DNA of 7,277 nt, from the NCBI GenBank assembly GCA_023425485.1, contig JAFACO010000130.1:1-7277 (forward strand). Direction: 5' to 3'. Within the stretch, counting starts at the first letter, position 1, and every line of letters starts with the position of its first letter. Under the pieces are notes generated by a model. It worked only from the letters and a program-made list of their open reading frames with translations. It was not told the origin of the DNA and ran no database searches. Positions 1 to 5,342 of this stretch are shown here, in pieces. This stretch comes from Bacillota bacterium (lineage in GTDB: Bacteria > Bacillota > Clostridia > Lachnospirales > Lachnospiraceae). The position numbers and the translations under genes were made by a program.

Positions 1-461
1 CCATGGGTAAATATCCATAAATATTGATAAACCTTTCTTGCATTCGTATCCTCTAATCCATATTCTTTTTTAACCGTATCTAAAATTTTGTTACTGTTTT
101 CATCTATCATGGAAAGAACGTCTGCAAGTTCAGGTACTGCTCCGCTCTCTGTCATAAACAACAGATGAAACAATTTAGGTTCAAATCTTGCAAATTGGAT
201 ATAAGCCTTTCCAACACCCTTAAATGGATTTGGTTCAGCAAGACCTTTTGCAACATACTCATTATATAGCGTTCTTGCTCCCTGAATTGTTCTACTCTGT
301 ACTTCATCCATATTCTGAAATACAGTAAAGATAGGCCTGGCTGAACTATTCAACTCTGTCCCCAGTCTTCTGGCAGTAAGCGCAGTTATTCCTTCTCTTT
401 TTGTAATTTCTAAGGCAGCCGAAATAATATCATCCTTCGTAAATTTTTGCTTTGGTGGCAT
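1..461 (-). CDS. TetR/AcrR-family transcriptional regulator, 3' end beyond window
   Basis: This is a partial gene: 153 complete codons are visible and no stop is reached before the left edge. The protein begins MPPKQKFTKDDIISAALEIT and continues to a typical TetR helix-turn-helix at about residues 27-50 (LTARRLGTELNSSARPIFT, then FQNMDEV). A helical ligand-binding region follows, with the FARFEPKLFHLLFM segment often seen in this family, and the visible part ends in WIFTHG, which usually precedes the final helices. The ATG at 461 is preceded by GGAGGG (468-473 on the complement) at 6 bases, and the family's N-terminus fits this start. Family members are dimeric repressors released by a small ligand. 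The gene is divergent from the alcohol dehydrogenase at 790, and its own promoter is covered by a large dyad, so autorepression and control of the neighbour are likely. The ligand cannot be inferred. Confidence 0.93.
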   Translation of the reverse strand, partial: MPPKQKFTKDDIISAALEITKREGITALTARRLGTELNSSARPIFTVFQNMDEVQSRTIQGARTLYNEYVAKGLAEPNPFKGVGKAYIQFARFEPKLFHLLFMTESGAVPELADVLSMIDENSNKILDTVKKEYGLEDTNARKVYQYLWIFTH

Positions 462-473
462 TTGTTTCCCTCC

Positions 474-511
474 ATAATAAAACACTTGTTTTGCAACATA
501 TGTTTTATTAT
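474..511. promoter_or_regulatory. Candidate TetR operator: 38-bp dyad over the tetR promoter
   Basis: ATAATAAAACA (474-484) and TGTTTTATTAT (501-511) are perfect 11-bp inverted repeats. The symmetry continues inside with TGTT/AACA, so 15 of 19 base pairs are symmetric about 492.5. The dyad can also be read as two AACA-N2-TGTT palindromes (481-490 and 495-504) whose centres are 14 bp apart, an arrangement that could take two repressor dimers. The right arm overlaps the -10 box and the expected start site near 500 lies inside the dyad, the classic position for autorepression. Binding by this TetR protein is inference from position. Confidence 0.75.
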
Positions 512-535
512 ATGCATAACCTGTTATACTGTCAA
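507..535 (-). promoter_or_regulatory. tetR promoter, perfect sigma-A consensus
   Basis: On the minus strand, TTGACA (530-535) and TATAAT (507-512) are separated by exactly 17 bases (513-529), a full consensus match. Transcription would start near 500, giving a leader of about 40 bases that includes the GGAGGG ribosome site. Such a strong promoter normally needs a repressor, which fits the dyad lying over it. The spacer contains the 12-bp palindrome ATAACCTGTTAT. Confidence 0.85.
516..527. promoter_or_regulatory. 12-bp palindrome in the tetR promoter spacer (copy 1)
   Basis: ATAAC-CT-GTTAT is a palindrome with 5-bp arms that sits between the -35 and -10 boxes of the tetR promoter. A copy matching at 11 of 12 positions in inverted orientation lies at 603-614. 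It is a second candidate operator, distinct in sequence from the 38-bp dyad. Confidence 0.5.
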
Positions 536-602
536 TTATCTCCTTGGTTAAAAGTTGGATTATAAAAGAATTCGTAACAAGAGTTCTAATCTTAACTAAT
601 TA

Positions 603-614
603 ATAACAGGTTTT
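603..614. promoter_or_regulatory. Inverted copy of the 12-bp palindrome (copy 2)
   Basis: ATAACAGGTTTT differs at one position from ATAACAGGTTAT, the reverse complement of the 516-527 palindrome. It ends 33 bases before the -35 box of the dehydrogenase promoter. The two centres are 87 bp apart. It could be an auxiliary repressor or activator site for the divergent gene, but with only 12 bases the match could also be chance. Confidence 0.4.
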
Positions 615-647
615 TCAGTTACATGATTGGAAGTAGTACTATTCATA

Positions 648-675
648 TTGACACGATAGGGATTAATTGTATAAT
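648..675 (+). promoter_or_regulatory. Promoter of the alcohol dehydrogenase gene
   Basis: TTGACA (648-653) and TATAAT (670-675) are both perfect sigma-A boxes, with a 16-base spacer. The expected start near 682 gives an untranslated leader of about 107 bases before the ATG at 790. A 14-bp palindrome, TGTTAA-TT-TTAACA at 714-727, lies within this leader. Confidence 0.78.
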
Positions 676-789
676 GAAAATATTATATTTTACGGATTAT
701 TAGGACGTGATAGTGTTAATTTTAACAACGCATTATGGTTGTGGTGTAATATGTATGATAAGAGAATATAAATAAAGGAGAACAATGCT

Positions 790-1911
790 ATGACGTTAAA
801 TTTCCATATGCCTACTAAGGTCCTTATGATGGAGGATTGCCTTAGGCAGAATGCACATTTGTTGAAAGAATTTGGACAAACTGCCCTTATTGTAACTGGG
901 GCTAATTCTGCGAAAAAGAATGGAGCTTTGCAGGATATAACAGATGCTTTGAAAACACAGGAAATGGATTACATATTATATGATAAGGTTATGAATAATC
1001 CTACTGTGGCATGTGTTTATGAAGGTGCAGAATTGGCAAAGAAACATAGTGCGGACTTTGTAATTGGAATTGGGGGAGGCTCCCCTATGGATGCAGCAAA
1101 AGCAATTGCTTTGCTGGCAGCACAGGACATTGCGGAAGCAGATCTTTTTAAAGGACAGTATGGGGATAAAGTACTTCCGATTATTCTGGTACCAACAACA
1201 GCAGGTACTGGCTCGGAAGTGACTCAGTATTCCATTCTGACCAATGTTGCATCACAGACTAAGACAAGTATTGCATCTCCTCTGATTTTTCCTAAGCTCG
1301 CTTTGTTGGATGCAAAATACATGAAAGATCTATCCATGGAAATTACAATTAATACAGCAATTGATGCAATGTCCCATGCAATAGAGGGAATGCTAAGCAT
1401 GAGATCCACCGAGATAAGTAATATGATAGCTGGTGAAAGTTTGAAAAAATTAGTTTCATGTCTAAGATATCTTTCTCCAGAGTATTCTATTAACAGCAAT
1501 AATTTGACCATTGATGTACGTGAGAAACTACTTTATGGTTCTATGCTAGCAGGAGTGGTTATCGCACATACTGGAACTACAGCAGTGCATGCGATGGGGT
1601 ATAGCCTGACCTATTTCAGAAATATTGATCACGGAAGAGCGAATGGCTTATTACTGCCTAGTTTCATGAGATTCGTAATGAAAAGTAATCAGGAATTAGT
1701 TAAAAAAATACTTACGGCCATGAGCTTGGATACGATTGATGAGTTTGAGGCATTGTTCTTAAGACTGCTTGGTGAACGTGAAACTATTTCAGAGCAAGAG
1801 ATAGAACGCTTTACGTCCATTGCTATTAATGCCAGAAATATAATGAATTCACGCGTTGTACCTGAAAGACAGGACCTTGTACAAATTTTTACTAGAAGCA
1901 TGCAAAGTTAA
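790..1911 (+). CDS. Iron-containing alcohol dehydrogenase (group III)
   Basis: This 373-residue protein has the usual length of iron-dependent alcohol dehydrogenases, which are cytoplasmic NAD(P)H enzymes interconverting aldehydes or ketones and alcohols. The N-terminal Rossmann-like half carries the dinucleotide motif GIGGGSPMDAAKA (93-105) and PTTAGTGSEVT (135-145). The metal-binding helical half carries D192 and H196 (IDAMSHAIEG), H267 (VHAMGYSLT) and H281 (DHGRANGLLLP). These match the four ligands known from lactaldehyde reductase FucO, including the 14-residue gap between the last two. The position of FucO His267 is Tyr271 here. The ATG at 790 has AAGGAG (775-780) at 9 bases. An earlier ATG at 785 is followed at once by a stop. 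The substrate cannot be assigned. Divergence from a TetR gene suggests inducible aldehyde reduction or alcohol use. Confidence 0.95.
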   Translation: MTLNFHMPTKVLMMEDCLRQNAHLLKEFGQTALIVTGANSAKKNGALQDITDALKTQEMDYILYDKVMNNPTVACVYEGAELAKKHSADFVIGIGGGSPMDAAKAIALLAAQDIAEADLFKGQYGDKVLPIILVPTTAGTGSEVTQYSILTNVASQTKTSIASPLIFPKLALLDAKYMKDLSMEITINTAIDAMSHAIEGMLSMRSTEISNMIAGESLKKLVSCLRYLSPEYSINSNNLTIDVREKLLYGSMLAGVVIAHTGTTAVHAMGYSLTYFRNIDHGRANGLLLPSFMRFVMKSNQELVKKILTAMSLDTIDEFEALFLRLLGERETISEQEIERFTSIAINARNIMNSRVVPERQDLVQIFTRSMQS

Positions 1912-1955
1912 GGGAAAAGCTGCATATAATACGAAAGAAGCTGCCCAAATACATA

Positions 1956-1984
1956 TTGACAAGCAGGAGACCTGCTGTTATTAT
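1956..1984 (+). promoter_or_regulatory. glnA: glnA upstream promoter with a dyad in its spacer
   Basis: TTGACA (1956-1961) and TATTAT (1979-1984) are separated by 17 bases, a strong sigma-A match. The spacer is almost entirely the inverted repeat AGCAGG-AGA-CCTGCT (1962-1976), where a bound protein would contact polymerase directly. Transcription would start near 1991, giving a glnA leader of about 230 bases. I did not find a GlnR/TnrA-type TGTNA-N7-TNACA site here. Confidence 0.62.
1962..1984 (+). terminator. Possible weak terminator after the alcohol dehydrogenase
   Basis: AGCAGG (1962-1967) and CCTGCT (1971-1976) form a 6-bp GC-rich stem with an AGA loop, 50 bases after the dehydrogenase stop. 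The tail GTTATTATCTT is T-rich but interrupted. The same bases form the spacer of a good promoter, so the hairpin may be an operator instead of, or as well as, a terminator. Confidence 0.4.
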
Positions 1985-2223
1985 CTTAGTTGAAATGGGC
2001 AAAGATGTTCCTTATTGGGATATTTTGTCCATTTTTGTTATAATTGGAGAGAGAATGCGAATTATAAAATTTTGATTTACACAGAGTATTGAATGCGAAA
2101 GATACTAAGACTAATGGTACATTGGAGAATGAAGGAGAGAAGATTGAAAAATAAAGATTTTTCAATCTGCGAATTTTTGCTACTGCACAAATTCGTTGAG
2201 CTGCATCAGAATGGAGGATTAAT
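1985..2223 (+). promoter_or_regulatory. glnA: Structured glnA leader, no gene
   Basis: There is no coding frame here. Three clear stem-loops are present. CTAATG-GTA-CATTGG is at 2111-2125. AGATTGAAAAAT-AAAG-ATTTTTCAATCT, a perfect 12-bp stem, is at 2141-2168. At 2170-2195, CGAATTT and AAATTCG enclose TGC-TACT-GCA. None has an uninterrupted T run directly after it, so none is a standard terminator on its own. Near the 5' end, GGGC-AAAGAT-GTTC (1997-2010) has a six-base loop with A first and G fourth, as ANTAR proteins require, but its stem is weak and I found no convincing partner hairpin. GGAGG (2213-2217) lies 6 bases before the ATG and outside the stems. Control by the downstream ANTAR protein is inference. 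Confidence 0.5.
2015..2044 (+). promoter_or_regulatory. glnA: Second candidate glnA promoter with extended -10
   Basis: TGTTATAAT (2036-2044) is a perfect extended -10 element. TTGGGA (2015-2020) matches the -35 consensus at four of six positions, with an 18-base spacer. Transcription would start near 2051 and still include the stem-loops at 2111-2195. Tandem promoters are common for glutamine synthetase genes, but which one is used cannot be told from sequence. Confidence 0.5.
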
Positions 2224-3555
2224 ATGAATAAGTATACAAAAAACGATATATTACGTATGGTAGAGGAAGATGATGTTGAATTTATCCGCCTGCAGTTTAC
2301 TGATATGTTTGGCAATTTAAAAAATGTTGCAATAACCACCAGTCAGCTGGAACGAGCTTTAAATAATGAGTGTATGTTTGATGGGTCCTCCATTGAGGGA
2401 TTTGCTAAAATTGAAGACTCTGATATGTATCTGCACCCAGATTTAGATACTTATGTAACCTTCCCGTGGAGACCACAGCAGGGGAAAGTGGCTCGTTTGA
2501 TTTGTGATGTATACACAGCAGAAAATAAACCTTTTGAAGGCGACCCGAGATATATTTTAAAGAAAGTACTAGGTGAAGCAAAGGAATTGGGGTATACGAT
2601 TAACGTAGGGCCGGAATTGGAATTCTTCTTATTTAATTTGGACGATAACGGACAGCCGACTACGGTTACTCATGAAAAGGCAGGATACTTTGACCTTGGA
2701 CCTTTGGATTCTGGTGAGAATGCAAGACGTGACATGGTACTTACCCTTGAAGAAATGGAAATTGCAATTGAGGCTTCCCATCATGAAGTTGCTCCAGCTC
2801 AGCACGAAATTGATATAAAATATGACGATGCTCTCACCAGTGCGGATAAGATTATGTCCTTTAAACTCGTTGCACGCACCATTGCAAAACGTCATGGACT
2901 CCATGCAACCTTCCTTCCCAAGCCTAAGTTTGGTGTGGATGGATCAGGAATGCATGTGAATATCTCACTGGAGAAGGATGGTAAAAATATATTTGCAGAT
3001 CCAGAAGGTAAGCTTGGGTTAAGTCAGGAAGCATATCAATTTATGGCTGGAGTTATGAAACATATTGAAGGAATGACAGTAATAACAAATCCGTTGGTAA
3101 ATTCCTACAAGAGACTTGTTCCAAACTTTGAAGCACCGGTTTATATTGCGTGGTCAGCTTCTAATCGCAGTCCATTGATTCGCATACCTGCTGGCAGAGG
3201 TTCCTCCACGAGAGTGGAGCTTAGATTCCCTGATTCTGCAGCAAATCCATATATGACACTAGCGGTTTGTATCGCTGCGGGTCTTGAGGGAATTAAGAAC
3301 AAATTGACAGCTCCTGATAGTGTTGATAAAAATATATTTGCTTTATCAGATCAGGAAAGAGAAGCCTTAGGTATTAGAAGACTACCAGTTAATTTGCAGG
3401 AAGCAGTGAAACATCTTGAAAAGGATGACTTTGTTCAGAGTGTTCTTGGTGAACACATTAGCAGAGAATATGTTGAAATTAAGAAGAAAGAGTGGGAGGA
3501 TTACTGCAACCAGATTTCACAATGGGAGCTGGATCAATACCTGTATCGGATTTAA
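2224..3555 (+). CDS. glnA: Glutamine synthetase, type I (GSI-alpha)
   Basis: This 443-residue protein makes glutamine from glutamate, ammonia and ATP as a cytoplasmic dodecamer, the main entry of ammonia into metabolism. Diagnostic segments appear in order: MFDGSSIEGF (51-60), GPELEFFLF (129-137, metal ligands E131 and E133), ASHHEVAPAQHEID (184-197, E188 and E195), PKFGVDGSGMHVN (234-246, H244), NSYKRLVPNFEAP (293-305, R297 and flap E303), ASNRSPLIRIP (312-322, R315) and SSTRVELRFP (327-336, E332 and R334). Length and sequence resemble the Bacillus subtilis enzyme, and there is no adenylylation-type NLYDLP motif, so control is probably by feedback and expression rather than covalent modification. 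GGAGG lies 6 bases before the ATG. It is followed after 47 bases, with no terminator, by an ANTAR regulator, so the two are probably co-transcribed. Confidence 0.98.
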   Translation: MNKYTKNDILRMVEEDDVEFIRLQFTDMFGNLKNVAITTSQLERALNNECMFDGSSIEGFAKIEDSDMYLHPDLDTYVTFPWRPQQGKVARLICDVYTAENKPFEGDPRYILKKVLGEAKELGYTINVGPELEFFLFNLDDNGQPTTVTHEKAGYFDLGPLDSGENARRDMVLTLEEMEIAIEASHHEVAPAQHEIDIKYDDALTSADKIMSFKLVARTIAKRHGLHATFLPKPKFGVDGSGMHVNISLEKDGKNIFADPEGKLGLSQEAYQFMAGVMKHIEGMTVITNPLVNSYKRLVPNFEAPVYIAWSASNRSPLIRIPAGRGSSTRVELRFPDSAANPYMTLAVCIAAGLEGIKNKLTAPDSVDKNIFALSDQEREALGIRRLPVNLQEAVKHLEKDDFVQSVLGEHISREYVEIKKKEWEDYCNQISQWELDQYLYRI

Positions 3556-3602
3556 TCTGAATCATCACTTAATAATCTAATAACGGGGAGAGGTGATCAG
3601 AT

Positions 3603-4151
3603 TTGTTTAGTATCATAGTTGGTTTTCCAAAATTGGAAGATGCTAATAATATTAAAAATGTATTGACCAGAAATGGTTTTTCAGTAAGCGAAGCATGTAC
3701 ACTTGGTGCGCAGGTGATTACCTTGGCAAATGACCTGGATGAGGGCATTGTAGTATGTGGCTATCGATTTTCAGATATGCACTACAGCGAGCTAAACAAC
3801 TATTTACCCAAGGGATTTGAGATGCTCTTGATTGCTTCACCCGAGAAGCTGCAAGATCGCCAGAATAGTAATATTGTGTGTTTGCCGATGCCAATCAAAT
3901 CCCATGATTTATTAAATACATTGCAGCTAATGACTTACCAGTATCAAAGGCGAAAGAAGAAAGAAAAAGAGAGACCAAAGCAAAGAACCGAAGAAGAAAA
4001 GGCACTAATTCAAAAGGCAAAAATACTTCTTATGGATCGAAATAACATGTCAGAAGAAGAAGCACATCGTTATCTACAGAAGACGAGCATGGACAGTGGT
4101 ACGAATCTTGTAGAAATGTCTGAAATGGTATTAAAAATGTTTATCTCTTAA
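3603..4151 (+). CDS. ANTAR-domain regulator with degenerate receiver, likely glnA-linked antiterminator
   Basis: This 182-residue protein has a receiver-like N-terminal half (about 1-112), a basic charged linker (RRKKKEKERPKQR, 116-128) and a C-terminal ANTAR domain (about 130-180). The ANTAR domain shows the family pattern IQKAKILLMDRNNMSEEEAH followed by RYLQKTSMDS. ANTAR proteins bind paired six-base-loop hairpins in nascent RNA and prevent termination. The receiver lacks the usual phospho-acceptor Asp: the strand ends VVCGYRFSDM (50-59), with Gly or Cys at that site. The conserved Lys before Pro also appears replaced (PMPI, 95-98). Phosphorylation control is therefore unlikely, and ligand or protein binding is a better guess. 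The start is TTG at 3603, chosen because AGAGGTGATC (3589-3598) closely matches the 16S anti-Shine-Dalgarno complement and no in-frame ATG is near. A glnA-ANTAR pair is known in clostridia. Confidence 0.92.
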   Translation: MFSIIVGFPKLEDANNIKNVLTRNGFSVSEACTLGAQVITLANDLDEGIVVCGYRFSDMHYSELNNYLPKGFEMLLIASPEKLQDRQNSNIVCLPMPIKSHDLLNTLQLMTYQYQRRKKKEKERPKQRTEEEKALIQKAKILLMDRNNMSEEEAHRYLQKTSMDSGTNLVEMSEMVLKMFIS

Positions 4152-4192
4152 TAAATCCTAAAATAAACTTCAAATATTAGCCATAAGGTAGT

Positions 4193-4237
4193 AATAGCAT
4201 TATATGCAATCAACAAAGCATTATAATGCTATTTTTA
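4193..4237 (+). terminator. Intrinsic terminator of glnA-ANTAR operon
   Basis: ATAGCATTATATGC (4194-4207) pairs with GCAT-ATAATGCTAT (4218-4232) as a 14-bp stem with one bulged T (4221 or 4222) and a 10-base loop. TTTTT (4232-4236) follows directly. It lies about 40 bases after the ANTAR stop and marks a clear operon end. Confidence 0.88.
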
Positions 4238-4248
4238 TGAAATAATGT

Positions 4249-4276
4249 CTTCTATACTTAAGAAAAAGTATAGAAG
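4249..4276. repeat. Perfect 11-bp inverted repeat between operons
   Basis: CTTCTATACTT (4249-4259) and AAGTATAGAAG (4266-4276) are perfect inverted repeats with a 6-base AAGAAA loop. No T run follows on either strand, so it is not a standard terminator. It lies 12 bases after the glnA-ANTAR terminator tail and 25 bases before the dapF -35 box, so it would be outside the dapF transcript. It could be an operator, or a 3' barrier on read-through RNA. Confidence 0.6.
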
Positions 4277-4301
4277 CTAAGCTGCGAATATATTTTGGGA
4301 C

Positions 4302-4330
4302 TTTACCGCAAGAAAGGTTTTTGCTATAAT
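4302..4330 (+). promoter_or_regulatory. dapF: dapF promoter with extended -10
   Basis: TGCTATAAT (4322-4330) is a perfect extended -10. TTTACC (4302-4307) matches four of six -35 positions, with a 17-base spacer. The start would be near 4337, leaving a leader of about 80 bases that contains the stem-loop at 4355-4394. It follows the strong terminator of the upstream operon, so dapF is independently transcribed. Confidence 0.7.
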
Positions 4331-4354
4331 GCTTTCAATATCTCATGGCTTAGC

Positions 4355-4394
4355 AGTGTGAATTATGAAAGGAAATATCAATATAATTCGCACT
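4355..4394 (+). promoter_or_regulatory. dapF: Stem-loop in the dapF leader
   Basis: AGTGTGAATTAT (4355-4366) pairs with ATAATTCGCACT (4383-4394), a 12-bp stem with one T-G wobble and a 16-base loop. It ends 12 bases before the GGAGG of dapF, so it does not block the ribosome site as drawn. It could stabilise the mRNA or be part of a translational control element. No T run follows it. Confidence 0.55.
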
Positions 4395-4417
4395 CATGAT
4401 AAGAATGGAGGTTGTTT

Positions 4418-5251
4418 ATGAGATTTACAAAACTACACGGTTGTGGTAACGATTATGTTTATGTGGATTGTACAAAGGAAAAACTAAATAATATTGAGGA
4501 AACAGCCATTAAAGTGAGTGATCGCCATTTTGGTATAGGTTCTGATGGACTGATTTTAATTGAAACATCGGAAGTTGCTGATTTCAAAATGGATATGTAT
4601 AATAATGATGGTTCCAGAGGTAAGATGTGCGGTAATGGTATCCGTTGTGTGGCGAAGTATGTTTATGATAAGGGCTTAACAGATAAGACAAAGATTACTG
4701 TTGAAACCTTAAGTGGAATAAAAGAACTTGCACTAACGATAAAAGAAGGAAAAGTTACAGAAGTAACAGTTGATATGGGAACTCCAATCACAAAAGCCTC
4801 TTTCATTCCTGTTATCACAGAGAAGGAAACCTTAATAAAGGAACCCATAACAGTTCTTGGACAGAATTATGAGATTACCTGTGTATCCATGGGAAATCCT
4901 CACGCTGTAGTATTTGTTGAGGATGTCAAGTCATTACTATTAGAAAAGATTGGGCCAGAGTTTGAGCATAATCCAATTTTCCCGGATCGTGTGAATACTG
5001 AGTTTATAAAAGTAGTTGATAGAACGACCTTAGAAATGCGTGTTTGGGAGCGTGGTTCAGGCGAAACACTAGCCTGTGGAACCGGAGCTTGTGCCAGTGT
5101 AGTAGCAAGTATCCTTAATGGGTTAACAGAGGATGAGGTTACGGTTAAGTTATTAGGCGGAGACTTAAAAATTCGCTATGACAGAGTGGCAAACACTGTA
5201 TTTATGACAGGACCTGCTGTAAAAGTATTTGATGGTGAAATTGATCTATAA
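4418..5251 (+). CDS. dapF: Diaminopimelate epimerase
   Basis: This 277-residue cytoplasmic enzyme converts LL-diaminopimelate to meso-diaminopimelate, the precursor of lysine and of the peptidoglycan cross-link, without a cofactor. Two catalytic cysteines act as the acid-base pair: C71 in NNDGSRGKMCGNGIRC (62-77) and C220 in GSGETLACGTGACAS (213-227). The start MRFTKLHGCGNDYVY is typical of the family, and MGNPHAVVF (158-166) is also characteristic. The ATG at 4418 is preferred over the in-frame TTG at 4412, because GGAGG (4407-4411) is 6 bases from the ATG but abuts the TTG. It has its own promoter upstream. The next gene, dapL, makes its substrate, so the two form a functional pair across a structured 264-base spacer. 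Confidence 0.97.
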   Translation: MRFTKLHGCGNDYVYVDCTKEKLNNIEETAIKVSDRHFGIGSDGLILIETSEVADFKMDMYNNDGSRGKMCGNGIRCVAKYVYDKGLTDKTKITVETLSGIKELALTIKEGKVTEVTVDMGTPITKASFIPVITEKETLIKEPITVLGQNYEITCVSMGNPHAVVFVEDVKSLLLEKIGPEFEHNPIFPDRVNTEFIKVVDRTTLEMRVWERGSGETLACGTGACASVVASILNGLTEDEVTVKLLGGDLKIRYDRVANTVFMTGPAVKVFDGEIDL

Positions 5252-5342
5252 AGAATGAACGTCCCTAAGATTTTCTATCGAGAATAAGTTAGAGTTTCAA
5301 GCGGAAAGGTTCAATCATTAAGATAAAGTAAGGTTAACTATT
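5252..5342 (+). other. dapF-dapL spacer, upstream part; no clear terminator or promoter
   Basis: After the dapF stop I see no GC-rich stem followed by a T run. The best fold here is a weak TTCT-ATCG-AGAA stem near 5272-5283. A poor promoter-like match (TTTCAA at 5295-5300, TAAGAT at 5319-5324) is below what I would call. Read-through from dapF into dapL is therefore the simplest reading. Confidence 0.4.

Larger units (their letters stand above)
462..789. other. Divergent tetR / alcohol dehydrogenase control region, no gene
   Basis: This 328-base stretch has no credible reading frame. It holds two back-to-back promoters: the tetR promoter on the minus strand at 507-535 and the dehydrogenase promoter on the plus strand at 648-675. 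It also holds a 38-bp dyad over the tetR promoter, two copies of a 12-bp dyad (516-527 and 603-614) and a small TGTTAA-TT-TTAACA palindrome at 714-727. The bases between about 536 and 600 show no further structure that I can see. Confidence 0.8.

Noticed and set aside
1956..2044. GlnR/TnrA-type operator near glnA
   Set aside because: No TGTNA-N7-TNACA match was found in the control region.
1224..2904. Minus-strand open frames within the dehydrogenase (1224-1511, 1689-1901), across the glnA start (1986-2339) and within glnA (2629-2904)
   Set aside because: They are antisense to strongly recognised genes and show no family resemblance. The frame at 1986-2339 also runs through the glnA promoter and leader stems.
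29..4320. A 13-base identity, GCAAGAAAGGTTT, at 4308-4320 and on the minus strand at 29-41
   Set aside because: About one such match is expected by chance in a window this size, and one copy is inside tetR coding sequence.
4412..4417. TTG as the dapF start
   Set aside because: It directly abuts GGAGG, leaving no room for the ribosome. The ATG at 4418 has 6-base spacing and gives the family-typical N-terminus.
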